55,301 nt of DNA from the NCBI RefSeq assembly GCF_021655115.1, contig NZ_PPXY01000024.1:1-55301 (forward strand). Direction: 5' to 3'. Source of the DNA: Clostridium sp. Cult3. GTDB taxonomy: Bacteria; Bacillota; Clostridia; Tissierellales; Tepidimicrobiaceae. Below the pieces are notes generated by a model. It was given only the letters and a program-made list of their open reading frames with translations, had not been told where the DNA came from and ran no database searches. Positions 8,073-16,641 of the stretch are shown in pieces (positions within the stretch are counted from its first letter, which is position 1; each line of letters opens with the position of its first letter). A program made the position numbers and the translations under genes.

Positions 8073-9619
8073 TGAAAAACGTAAAATTAAAAAGATATCA
8101 CTCTGCTGCATGGGATGAACCATTAATTTTTGAAAGAGGAAATAAGGGAGAACGAGGGATTATTCCACCTCAAACAGATATAGAAATAAAGAACAAAGTG
8201 GGAACTGCTGAACAATTACTCCCAAAGAATATGCTTAGAAAAACCAGTTTAGATTTGCCTGAAATTTCTCAATATCATGTTTTACAGCACTACTTACGAT
8301 TATCTCAACAAACTATGGGAATGGATCTAGGTATAGATATAGGAGAAGGAACTTGTACAATGAAGTACAGTCCTAAAATGCATGAGCAAATGGTAAAAAG
8401 AATAGCTGATATTCATCCGTTACAACCTGAAGAACATTTACAGGGGATATTTGAAGTTGTATATAAATTAGAACAATTCCTAAAGGAAATATCAGGAATG
8501 TCAAAATTCACCTTCCAGCCTGGCGGTGGAGCTCATGCAACATATACAAATGCTTGTTTAATGAGAAAATATCACGAATCTCGTGGAGAGCTTAATCAAA
8601 GAGATGAAGTAATAACAACTATTTTCTCTCATCCATGTGATGCAGCTACTCCAGCTACAGCAGGTTTTAAAGTAATTACATTAATGCCTGATGAAAATGG
8701 ATATCCTGATTTAGAGGCACTTAAATCCATTGTATCAGAACGAACTGCTGGAATAATGTTCACTAATCCAGAGGATACAGGGATATTTAATCCGAGAGTA
8801 GCTGAATATGTAAAAGTTGTCCATGATGCTGGTGGGTTATGTTTTTATGACCAAGCAAATGCCAATGGAATTTTGGGAGTTGCTAGAGCCTTTGATGCAG
8901 GATTTGATGGATGCCACTTTAACCTTCATAAAACTTTCTCATCTCCTCATGGATGTGAAGGCCCCGCATCAGGAGCCTATGGTGTTAGAGAAGAGCTAGC
9001 TAAATATTTACCTGTACCAACAATTGAATTTGATGGTGAAAAATATTATCTTGATTATGACAGGAAAGATAGTATTGGTAGAGTTAGAAGTTTCTATGGA
9101 AATGTTCAATGCGTGTTAAGAGCATATGCATGGATCATGAGCCTTGGAGCAGATGGGCTTAGAATGGTTTCTGATATTTCTGTTCTTAACAATAACTATT
9201 TAGATAAATTATTATTAGAAATTGAAGGGGTAAGTAGACCATACGCTGAAGGAAAAAGAAGACTTGAACAAGCAAGATATAGCTTAGGAAAACTAAAAGA
9301 AGATACGGGCGTGGGGACAGAAGCCATTAGATATAGATTAAGTGACTATGGAGTTCAAGGTTATTGGATGAGTCATCATCCATGGATAGTTCCTGAACCA
9401 TTTACTCCAGAGCCTTGTGAAACCTATTCAAAAGAAGATATTGAATACTGGGCAGCTGCAATGGCCCAAGTAGTTGGAGAAGCTTATGAAGATCCAGAAT
9501 TTGTATTAAATGCTCCTTATAATCAAGTTGTTAGGAAGATGACGGATCTATCTATACTAGAAGATCCAGATAGATGGGCTCCTACTTGGAGGGCTTACAA
9601 AAGGAAATATAACAAATAA
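8072..9619 (+). CDS. Divergent glycine dehydrogenase subunit 2-like protein (GcvPB family)
   Basis: The 515-residue protein resembles the catalytic, PLP-carrying beta subunit of two-subunit glycine decarboxylase. The Schiff-base lysine motif is present as HFNLHKTF (Lys287), followed by SPHGCEGP. The glycine-rich FQPGGGAHA segment near 150 and the C-terminal HHPWIVPEPF also fit the family. Canonical enzymes pass an aminomethyl group to lipoylated H protein, but no gcvH, gcvT or lipoate gene is nearby. It overlaps the alpha-like gene by one base and is co-transcribed from the sigma-54 promoter. It could decarboxylate a substrate other than glycine, or use an H protein encoded elsewhere. The chemistry is uncertain; family membership is not. 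Confidence 0.85.
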   Translation: MKNVKLKRYHSAAWDEPLIFERGNKGERGIIPPQTDIEIKNKVGTAEQLLPKNMLRKTSLDLPEISQYHVLQHYLRLSQQTMGMDLGIDIGEGTCTMKYSPKMHEQMVKRIADIHPLQPEEHLQGIFEVVYKLEQFLKEISGMSKFTFQPGGGAHATYTNACLMRKYHESRGELNQRDEVITTIFSHPCDAATPATAGFKVITLMPDENGYPDLEALKSIVSERTAGIMFTNPEDTGIFNPRVAEYVKVVHDAGGLCFYDQANANGILGVARAFDAGFDGCHFNLHKTFSSPHGCEGPASGAYGVREELAKYLPVPTIEFDGEKYYLDYDRKDSIGRVRSFYGNVQCVLRAYAWIMSLGADGLRMVSDISVLNNNYLDKLLLEIEGVSRPYAEGKRRLEQARYSLGKLKEDTGVGTEAIRYRLSDYGVQGYWMSHHPWIVPEPFTPEPCETYSKEDIEYWAAAMAQVVGEAYEDPEFVLNAPYNQVVRKMTDLSILEDPDRWAPTWRAYKRKYNK

Positions 9620-9662
9620 TAAATATAGACTATAATTTTTGTGCTAACCTTAAAGTCATAGG

Positions 9663-9692
9663 TGATACCTGAAAAATGTCTTTCAGGTATCA
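9663..9692 (+). terminator. Hairpin after the GcvPB-like gene
   Basis: A 12-bp perfect inverted repeat TGATACCTGAAA/TTTCAGGTATCA has a six-base loop. It is not followed by a run of T, so it may be a weak terminator, an RNA-stabilising hairpin or an operator. It partly separates the enzyme genes from the NAD kinase gene. Confidence 0.5.
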
Positions 9693-9821
9693 TCTAATTA
9701 TAGAGTATTATTATTGTAGTTTGACATATTGAGTTTGGGTTAGGAAAGAAAGATAAAAATCTTATGAATAAGGTATAATATTAGGATTATCTCAAAAATA
9801 TTTAAAAAGGGGTTGATAATA

Positions 9822-10940
9822 ATGAAAAGACTAGGTTTAATAATAAATCCAATAGCTGGAATGGGTGGAAAAGTAGGTTTAAAAGGGAGTGACGGTATAG
9901 ATACATTAAAAAGAGCTATTGAATTAGGAGCTGTACCTGAAGCATCAGAAAAAGCCTGTCACTCATTAGAAAGGTTAACATCAATTAAAGATGAAATTGA
10001 AATAATTACGTATCCCTATGATATGGGAGAAAATCAGGCTAATAAATTTGGATTTACAACAAGAGTAATAGGACAAATTACAAAAGATAAAACAACCCCA
10101 CAAGATACTGAGAAAGCCGCAAAGCAAATGCTTGACTTAGGTGTAGATATGATTTTGTTTGCGGGTGGTGATGGAACTGCTCGAAATGTATATAATGCAG
10201 TAGGCAATCAGATTCCGGTATTAGGGATCCCCACTGGAGTAAAAATTCATTCTGGGGTATTTGCAACTACCCCTAGAAATGCGGGACATGTGGTTTTAGA
10301 GTACCTTACTGAAAGTCCAAAGATAGAAATAAGAGAAGCTGAGGTCATGGACATTGATGAGGAGGCGTTTAGACAAGATCGCGTTTCAGCCCGCCTTTAT
10401 GGTTATATGCAAGTTCCATATGAAAGAAATCTTGTCCAAAGTGCCAAGGCGGGAAGTGCCAAAGGAGAAAATGTTTCCATGGGATCTATTGCTTCTGAAG
10501 TAATTAATAGTATGGAAAAAGACGTTTATTACTTAATTGGACCTGGAACAACAACTAGAGCAATTATGCAAGTTCTTGGCTTAAAATATACATTGTTGGG
10601 AGTAGATGTTGTTTGTAACAAGAAAATAGTGGCACTAGATGTAAATGAAACACAGTTGTTAGAGTTAATAGAAAATAGGAGATCAAAAATTGTTGTTACT
10701 GTCATTGGTGGACAAGGATATATATTTGGGAGAGGAAACCAACAATTAAGCCATAAGGTTATCAGAAAAGTTGGAAAAGAAAACATTATTGTTATTGCAT
10801 ATGAAAATAAATTATTACAGTTAAATGGGAAACCTTTGCTAGTAGATACAGGGAATAATGAAGTCAATAGAATGTTATCAGGATATGTAAAAGTTGTAAC
10901 CGGCCAAAATAAAAAAATAGCGTATAAAGTAAGTCATTAG
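9822..10940 (+). CDS. ATP-NAD kinase family protein (AcoX type)
   Basis: The 372-residue protein starts MKRLGLIINPIAG and carries the NAD-kinase/diacylglycerol-kinase signature GGDGTARN (115-122), then GIPTGVKIHSGVF, typical of the AcoX-like branch found next to catabolic gene clusters. It probably phosphorylates NAD to NADP, although AcoX-type members are poorly characterised. ATG at 9822 is preferred over an upstream in-frame TTG because AAAGGGG is nine bases before it. It lies 200 bases after the GcvPB-like gene and may share its regulation or have its own promoter (TATAAT at 9774-9779 without a clear -35). It is not necessarily the housekeeping NadK. Confidence 0.85.
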   Translation: MKRLGLIINPIAGMGGKVGLKGSDGIDTLKRAIELGAVPEASEKACHSLERLTSIKDEIEIITYPYDMGENQANKFGFTTRVIGQITKDKTTPQDTEKAAKQMLDLGVDMILFAGGDGTARNVYNAVGNQIPVLGIPTGVKIHSGVFATTPRNAGHVVLEYLTESPKIEIREAEVMDIDEEAFRQDRVSARLYGYMQVPYERNLVQSAKAGSAKGENVSMGSIASEVINSMEKDVYYLIGPGTTTRAIMQVLGLKYTLLGVDVVCNKKIVALDVNETQLLELIENRRSKIVVTVIGGQGYIFGRGNQQLSHKVIRKVGKENIIVIAYENKLLQLNGKPLLVDTGNNEVNRMLSGYVKVVTGQNKKIAYKVSH

Positions 10941-10965
10941 TATAAATTTGAATCAATTTCCTGCC

Positions 10966-11000
10966 AATAATCATATACGTTATGTATATGATTATTTTGA
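10966..11000 (+). terminator. Terminator after the NAD kinase gene
   Basis: AATAATCATATAC (10966-10978) pairs perfectly with GTATATGATTATT (10984-10996) across GTTAT, followed by TTTTG-type sequence. The core is nearly identical to the hairpin after tRNA-Leu. Confidence 0.7.
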
Positions 11001-11055
11001 GTTTTTTAAGTTTATGGTAAAATATACTTAACAAACTTTGGTAAGGATGATACAA

Positions 11056-12105
11056 ATGAAGGATAGACATATTATCCATGTGGATATGGATGCTTTTTAT
11101 GCCCAGGTAGAGCAAAGGGATAATCCTAACCTAATTGGTAAACCGGTAATAATTGGTGGAACAAGTACCAGGGGAGTAGTATCTACTGCATCTTACGAGG
11201 CAAGAAGATATGGAATTCATTCAGCTATGCCTATAAAGACTGCAAGGAAACTATGTCCAGATGGTATATATTTACCAGTAAACATGAGAAAATACGAAGA
11301 AGTCTCCAAGGGAATCCACAGTATATTTAAAAGATATTCGAATATTTATGAACCTATTTCTATAGATGAGGCTTTTTTAGATGTAACTGGCAAGGATAGC
11401 TTAAAGGTTGCTAAAGATATAAAGAAAGATATTAGAGATGAATTTAGGTTAACAGCTTCTGTAGGTATATCCATAAATAAATTTTTAGCAAAACTAGCTT
11501 CAGAAGTAAATAAGCCTGATGGTTTGTATATTATAGAGAAAGACAAAATATTATCATTTTTAAGTCCATTACCCGTTACTAAACTTTGGGGAGTAGGGCC
11601 TAAAATGGAGAGAGAGTTAAATAAACTAGGGGTATATTATATAGGGGATGTACAGAATTATGATGTAGATGTACTAATATCCCTATTTGGAAAACGAGGG
11701 AAAGAGTTGTATGAATTTTCCTATGGGATAGATGATAGACCAGTGGAACCCCATAGTTTAAGCAAATCTATAGGAGAAGAGGAAACATTTTTAGAGGATG
11801 TTCATGATCTAGATGTATTGATTTATACTTTAAAGGATTACTCTGCTAATTTATCTAATGAACTTATGAAAAAGGGATATTTAGCTAGGACCATTTGCGT
11901 AAAAATTAAATATAGCGATTTTTCCATAGAAACGAGAAGTATGACATTAAATATTCCCACGAGAGATGAAGATATAATATTTGCAACGGCCAAGTATATA
12001 CTGTTGAATAAATTTAATATAAACAATAAAGTTAGGCTTATAGGGCTTACTCTTTCAAATTTAATATACCCTGAAGACCCAATACAATTGAGCATGAATA
12101 TTTGA
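11056..12105 (+). CDS. dinB: DNA polymerase IV (Y family)
   Basis: The 349-residue error-prone translesion polymerase shows the metal-binding HVDMDAFYAQVEQ motif (8-20) and the catalytic SIDEAFLDVT (102-111), followed by helix-hairpin-helix and little-finger regions. The length is normal. The C-terminal QLSMNI resembles a beta-clamp binding peptide. ATG at 11056 is chosen over an in-frame upstream start because TAAGGATG lies about seven bases before it and the protein then begins MKDRHIIHVDMD as usual. It sits alone between a terminator and the rnf leader. No LexA-type box was identified. Confidence 0.95.
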   Translation: MKDRHIIHVDMDAFYAQVEQRDNPNLIGKPVIIGGTSTRGVVSTASYEARRYGIHSAMPIKTARKLCPDGIYLPVNMRKYEEVSKGIHSIFKRYSNIYEPISIDEAFLDVTGKDSLKVAKDIKKDIRDEFRLTASVGISINKFLAKLASEVNKPDGLYIIEKDKILSFLSPLPVTKLWGVGPKMERELNKLGVYYIGDVQNYDVDVLISLFGKRGKELYEFSYGIDDRPVEPHSLSKSIGEEETFLEDVHDLDVLIYTLKDYSANLSNELMKKGYLARTICVKIKYSDFSIETRSMTLNIPTRDEDIIFATAKYILLNKFNINNKVRLIGLTLSNLIYPEDPIQLSMNI

Positions 12106-12448
12106 AAAAGCTTATAGCGTTTGATATTTAACAATCTAGCGTGTAAATTACCAGATAATACAAAAATATAATAAAATATGACCAGAATATTTCCTTATGT
12201 AAATTAGTGTATAGGCTATTTCTATCCAACAATTGACCTTGGATAATGATATCGTTAAAAAAATCTCAATACGTCTATGGGGTATACATATACCCAAAAG
12301 AATGTTATAATAAACAATAAGAATACGTAATATAAGCCCCTTTGGGCTTGTTTATAATGTAGGGAGGTATTATAAAGTATAGGATTTTGAGGGCAAAAAT
12401 GCCTTTATTTATTATTAACTAAAGAATAGAGAAAACGAGGTGGAAAGG
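12106..12448 (+). promoter_or_regulatory. Leader and control region of the rnf operon
   Basis: The 343 bases contain a perfect palindrome GGGTATA-CA-TATACCC (12280-12295), TATAAT at 12306-12311 in -10 context, a short hairpin AAGCCC/GGGCTT (12334-12349) and a weak second hairpin around 12391-12407. The palindrome overlaps where a -35 box for that -10 would lie, so it is a candidate operator. No open reading frame with a ribosome site was found. Confidence 0.45.
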
Positions 12449-13783
12449 ATGAACTTGAAAAGTTTTACTTTTAAAGGTGGGGTTAGCGTGCCAGGCCATA
12501 AGGAACTTACAGAAAAGTTGCCATTAGAAAGAGCCAAAGATCCTACCGTTGTAACTATTCCATTACATCAACATACTGGTGCTCCATGTGAAGCGCTAGT
12601 AAAAGTAGGAGATGAAGTAAAAGTAGGCCAAAAAATTGGCCAATCAAATGCTTTTGTTTCAGCACCAGTTCATTCATCTGTATCTGGTATTGTAAAAAGT
12701 ATTACGCCTATGGCTATACCTACCGGTCTTACAGTAAATTGTGTTGTTGTAGAGTCAGATGGAAAAAATGAATTACATGAATCGGTAAAAGCTCCAAATA
12801 GTTTGGAGGAATTGTCTTCTAGGCAAGTTATTGACATAATAAGAGAAGCAGGTATAACGGGTATGGGTGGAGCAGGTTTCCCAACTCATGTGAAATTATC
12901 ACCGCCGTCAGGAAAGAAGATCGATACCATTATAATAAATGGTGCTGAGTGTGAACCCTATATAACTGCAGATCATAGAATTATGGTGGAGGAACCTGAA
13001 AAGGTAGTATTTGGATTAAAAGCAATTATGAAAGCTATGGAAGTAGAAAGAGGCATTATTGCTATAGAAGAGAATAAACCTGATGCAATAGAAGCTTTAA
13101 AAGCTGCTAGCAAAGAACAAGGAAGCATTAATGTAACCTCTTTGAAAGTTAAGTATCCTCAAGGAGATGAAAAAAGGTTAATAGATGCTACTCTAAATCG
13201 TCAGGTACCTTCTGGTGGACTTCCCATGGATGTAGGGGCTGTAGTTTGCAATATATCAACTACTAAGGCCATTGCAGAAGCATTAGAGGCAGGAAAACCT
13301 TTATATGAAAGGGCAGTAACCGTTACGGGAAATGGGATTAAGGAGCCTAAGAATCTAATTGTAAAAATAGGAACTAGTTTTAAGGATGTAATAGAACAAT
13401 GTGGTGGATTTAATGAAGGAGCTCCAGGGAAGATAATCATGGGAGGACCTATGATGGGAATAAGTCAATTTTCAATAGATGTACCAGTTATAAAAGGATC
13501 TGGGAGTATATTGATATTGACGGAGGAAGAAGCAAAACCTGTAGAGATGTCTCCTTGCATAAAATGTGGAAAATGTATTGAGGTATGTCCAGTAAATTTA
13601 CAGCCATTGTATTTGAGCAATTATTCATTAAAAGGAAGATTTGATAAAGCAGAGGAATTCCATGCTCTAGATTGTGTTGAATGTGGATCATGTTCATATA
13701 TATGTCCAGCAAAAAGACCATTAGTTGAGTCTATTCGGGTAGCAAAACGAGAAATAGTTGCAAAAAGAAAAAAAGCTAACTAG
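12449..13783 (+). CDS. rnfC: Rnf complex subunit RnfC
   Basis: This 444-residue peripheral subunit of the membrane-bound ferredoxin:NAD+ oxidoreductase provides the NADH/FMN site. It contains a biotinyl/lipoyl-like N-terminal region, a SLBB region and two ferredoxin-type clusters near the C-terminus: CIKCGKCIEVCP (about 369-381) and CVECGSCSYICP (about 408-420). The glycine-rich GMGGAGFPTHVK segment is the NADH/FMN-binding signature. ATG at 12449 follows GAGGTGG; an upstream GTG is less well placed. It is the first gene of rnfCDGEAB, in the usual clostridial order. The complex oxidises reduced ferredoxin, reduces NAD+ and pumps Na+ or H+. Confidence 0.97.
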   Translation: MNLKSFTFKGGVSVPGHKELTEKLPLERAKDPTVVTIPLHQHTGAPCEALVKVGDEVKVGQKIGQSNAFVSAPVHSSVSGIVKSITPMAIPTGLTVNCVVVESDGKNELHESVKAPNSLEELSSRQVIDIIREAGITGMGGAGFPTHVKLSPPSGKKIDTIIINGAECEPYITADHRIMVEEPEKVVFGLKAIMKAMEVERGIIAIEENKPDAIEALKAASKEQGSINVTSLKVKYPQGDEKRLIDATLNRQVPSGGLPMDVGAVVCNISTTKAIAEALEAGKPLYERAVTVTGNGIKEPKNLIVKIGTSFKDVIEQCGGFNEGAPGKIIMGGPMMGISQFSIDVPVIKGSGSILILTEEEAKPVEMSPCIKCGKCIEVCPVNLQPLYLSNYSLKGRFDKAEEFHALDCVECGSCSYICPAKRPLVESIRVAKREIVAKRKKAN

Positions 13784-13798
13784 ATAGGAGGATAAGAA

Positions 13799-14836
13799 AT
13801 GGATAGTAAAGTAATAAATACATCTAAAGCTGAGGAGGTAGCTTTAGAAAACAAGTTATTAGTTTCTTCATCTCCTCATATAAGATCTAATGAATCTGTA
13901 CAGAGGATTATGTTAGATGTAATAATTGCACTTGTTCCTGCCATGATAGGCAGTGTATACTTCTTTGGAATAGATGCATTGAAGTTAATCTTAATCTCCG
14001 TTGCATCATCGGTTTTATTTGAGGGAATTATTCAAAAAGCCTTTAAAAAGAAGGTAACAATAAAGGATTTATCAGCAGTTATAACGGGGATATTAATTGC
14101 ATTCAATTTGCCTGCAAGCGCACCTTGGTGGTTGCCAGTAATAGGCTCAGCATTTGCGATTATCATAGTAAAGCAATTTTTCGGGGGCTTAGGCTCAAAC
14201 TTCATGAACCCAGCTCTAGCAGCTAGGGCAATGCTTCTGACATCTTGGCCTGCCCATATGTCAACCTTCACAGGGACAAGACCAGATGTAGTAGCATCGG
14301 CTACGCCTTTAGCTATAATGAAGTATGGTATGGCAGCTGATGGAGCTGCTTCTGCAACTGTGGAAGCTGCAACTTCTGCTTCTCAAGCGGCAGGTGCAGA
14401 ACTGCCTACACTAATGGATATGTTCATCGGGAATATTCCTGGTGCCATAGGAGAAACCTCTGCACTATTGCTATTGATAGGGGCTGCATACTTAATAATA
14501 AGGCAAGTCATTGACTGGAAGATACCAGTGTTTTATATTGGGACAACCTTTATAATGTTAGTATTGTTAGGAGTTGAAACAGAGTTTCTACCTTATCATA
14601 TGTTAGGTGGTGGATTAATTCTTGGAGCTTTCTATATGGCTACAGATTATGCTTCATCGCCAGTAACTCCTATGGGGAGGGTTATATTTGCAATTGGTGC
14701 AGGAATACTTACTGCCATTATCCGTGTAAAGGGTGGATATCCAGAAGGAGTATCTTATTCAATACTTCTTATGAATGTAGCAACTCCAATAATTGAAAAG
14801 TTTACAAGCCCTAAAGTATTTGGGGAGGTGAAGTAA
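13799..14836 (+). CDS. rnfD: Rnf complex subunit RnfD
   Basis: The 345-residue integral membrane subunit has about nine hydrophobic segments and belongs to the RnfD/NqrB family. The covalent FMN site is seen as SATP, with Thr169 the likely attachment residue. The GSNFMNPALAARAMLL region matches the family. It overlaps functionally with ApbE encoded at 28571, which attaches the flavin. It begins 15 bases after rnfC behind AGGAGG and abuts rnfG directly. Confidence 0.97.
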   Translation: MDSKVINTSKAEEVALENKLLVSSSPHIRSNESVQRIMLDVIIALVPAMIGSVYFFGIDALKLILISVASSVLFEGIIQKAFKKKVTIKDLSAVITGILIAFNLPASAPWWLPVIGSAFAIIIVKQFFGGLGSNFMNPALAARAMLLTSWPAHMSTFTGTRPDVVASATPLAIMKYGMAADGAASATVEAATSASQAAGAELPTLMDMFIGNIPGAIGETSALLLLIGAAYLIIRQVIDWKIPVFYIGTTFIMLVLLGVETEFLPYHMLGGGLILGAFYMATDYASSPVTPMGRVIFAIGAGILTAIIRVKGGYPEGVSYSILLMNVATPIIEKFTSPKVFGEVK

Positions 14837-15412
14837 ATGAGCGAAACATTGAAATTAGGTTTAATATTATTTATTATAACGGCTGTTTCAGCTTCAGTTT
14901 TAGCAGTTTCAAACAATATTACTGCACCAAGAATAGCAGAAGCTGATAGAATAGCAGACGAGAAAGCAAAGGTGGAAATACTACCTCAGGGAGATGACTT
15001 TAAACCTTTAGATGAAGGAAAAGCAAAAGCTATAAAGGATGAAAATCCCAATGTCCTTGAAATCTTTGAAGCATATAATGGTGGCGATTTGGTAGGTTAC
15101 ACCATTAAAAATATCGCAAAGGGCTATGGTGGAGATATTGAGATTATGACGGGTATATCGGTAGAAGGAAAGATTACAGGAATTAAAATATTGAATCATT
15201 CGGAAACTCCTGGCCTTGGCGAAAATGCTACTAAGACATATTTCTCCGACTCCTTTAAGGATAAATCTGTTGACCAAGAGTTGGTTTCAGCTAAAAAACC
15301 TGAGGGAGACAATGAAGTTCAAGCTTTAACTAGCGCCACTATGACTACCAATGCAGTATTAGATGGAGTGAATGCTGCTCGTGAAATATATAATTCTAAA
15401 CTAGCTGACTAG
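14837..15412 (+). CDS. rnfG: Rnf complex subunit RnfG
   Basis: The 191-residue protein has one N-terminal membrane anchor and an extracellular FMN-binding domain. The covalent FMN site appears as TSATMTT, with Thr168 the likely phosphoester position. The start ATG is immediately after the rnfD stop and is preceded by GGGGAGGTG inside rnfD. It carries electrons between RnfC and RnfD on the outer face. FMN attachment would need ApbE. Confidence 0.96.
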   Translation: MSETLKLGLILFIITAVSASVLAVSNNITAPRIAEADRIADEKAKVEILPQGDDFKPLDEGKAKAIKDENPNVLEIFEAYNGGDLVGYTIKNIAKGYGGDIEIMTGISVEGKITGIKILNHSETPGLGENATKTYFSDSFKDKSVDQELVSAKKPEGDNEVQALTSATMTTNAVLDGVNAAREIYNSKLAD

Positions 15413-15434
15413 ATAATCGATGGAGGTGTAGATA

Positions 15435-16043
15435 GTGAAGTTATCCAAAGTGTTTTACAATGGATTGATAAAAGAAAATCCAATATTTGTACAACTAATA
15501 GGTATGTGTTCGGTTTTAGCAGTAACGTCTTCAGCTATTAATGGCTTAGCTATGGGATTGGCAGTTACCGGAGTATTAGTTGGTTCAAATTTGGTAATAT
15601 CTCTTCTTAGAAAGGTGATTCCAGATAAAATTCGTATACCAGCTTTTGTAGTGGTTATAGCAACTTTCGTTACTATTGTTGAGATGTTTATGAAGGCATA
15701 TACTCAAGAACTATACAATGCTCTAGGTATATTTATTCCATTAATAGTAGTTAACTGTATCATATTAGCAAGAGCAGAGGCCTTTGCATCTAAAAATGGC
15801 GTGTTGGCTTCAGTAGTTGACGGTTTAGGTATGGGTCTTGGATACGCCCTAGCTTTATTAATACTAGGTAGCTTAAGAGAAATTATTGGTGCTGGAAGTA
15901 TATTTGGGAAACAGCTATTTGGTCCTTCCTTCGAACCAGCATTGATCTTCATCATGCCCCCGGGAGCCTTTATTTTGTTAGGAATATTGATAGCTATCTT
16001 TAATAGTATAAGGAATAAAAAAGCTACTACGGAATCTAATTAA
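15435..16043 (+). CDS. rnfE: Rnf complex subunit RnfE
   Basis: The 202-residue, six-helix membrane subunit is a RnfE/NqrD homolog. It begins with GTG at 15435, supported by TGGAGGTG eight bases upstream. The conserved core NGLAMGLAVTGVLVGSN and the segment around NCIILARAEAFA are present; the cysteine there helps bind the membrane-embedded iron-sulfur cluster shared with RnfA. It lies between rnfG and rnfA in the complete operon. Confidence 0.96.
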   Translation: MKLSKVFYNGLIKENPIFVQLIGMCSVLAVTSSAINGLAMGLAVTGVLVGSNLVISLLRKVIPDKIRIPAFVVVIATFVTIVEMFMKAYTQELYNALGIFIPLIVVNCIILARAEAFASKNGVLASVVDGLGMGLGYALALLILGSLREIIGAGSIFGKQLFGPSFEPALIFIMPPGAFILLGILIAIFNSIRNKKATTESN

Positions 16044-16057
16044 AGGGAGGGAAGGAA

Positions 16058-16630
16058 ATGAACGTATTTACAATATTGATTAGTACCATATTTGTCAACA
16101 ACTTCGTATTAGCTCGTTTTTTAGGTATATGTCCTTTTTTAGGTGTATCCAATAAAACGGAAACGGCAACGGGGATGAGCATCGCAGTAACTTTTGTAGT
16201 TACTTTATCATCTATAATAACTTATGGTATTCAAAAAGCTATTTTAGTTAAATTTGGTTTAGAATATCTTCAAACCATAGTATTTATTCTAGTCATTGCA
16301 GCGTTGGTTCAGTTTGTTGAAATGGTAATGAAAAAAACCAGCCCAACTTTATATAGTGCATTGGGAGTGTACCTTCCCTTGATTACTACCAACTGCGTGG
16401 TTCTTGGAGTAGCTATATTAAACATACAAGAAGGTTACACCCTAGTTGAAACCATATTTAACGCTATAGGGGCATCCATTGGCTTTGGTATAGCCTTAGT
16501 GTTGATATCTGGAATAAGGGAGCAACTAGAATTTATCGATGTTCCAGAAGCTTTGCAGGGTTTTCCTATTGCGTTGATAACAGCAGGTCTTATGTCCATT
16601 GCCTTTTTAGGATTTAATGGACTTGTGTAG
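16058..16630 (+). CDS. rnfA: Rnf complex subunit RnfA
   Basis: This 190-residue, six-helix RnfA/NqrE homolog shows NNFVLARFLGICPFLGVSN and TTNCVVLGVA, which hold the conserved cysteines of the intramembrane 2Fe-2S centre. It is preceded by AAAGGGAGG and is 11 bases before rnfB. RnfA and RnfE are inverted-topology relatives and form the ion-translocating core. Confidence 0.97.
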   Translation: MNVFTILISTIFVNNFVLARFLGICPFLGVSNKTETATGMSIAVTFVVTLSSIITYGIQKAILVKFGLEYLQTIVFILVIAALVQFVEMVMKKTSPTLYSALGVYLPLITTNCVVLGVAILNIQEGYTLVETIFNAIGASIGFGIALVLISGIREQLEFIDVPEALQGFPIALITAGLMSIAFLGFNGLV

Positions 16631-16641
16631 GAGGTGGAAAG

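Noticed and set aside
6669-9619. A complete glycine cleavage system
   Set aside because: Only P-protein-like subunits are present. H, T and L genes are absent here and conserved residues in the alpha subunit are changed.
9721-9779. TTGACA at 9721 with TATAAT at 9774 as NAD kinase promoter
   Set aside because: The spacing of 47 bases is impossible for one promoter, and no matching partner was found for either box.
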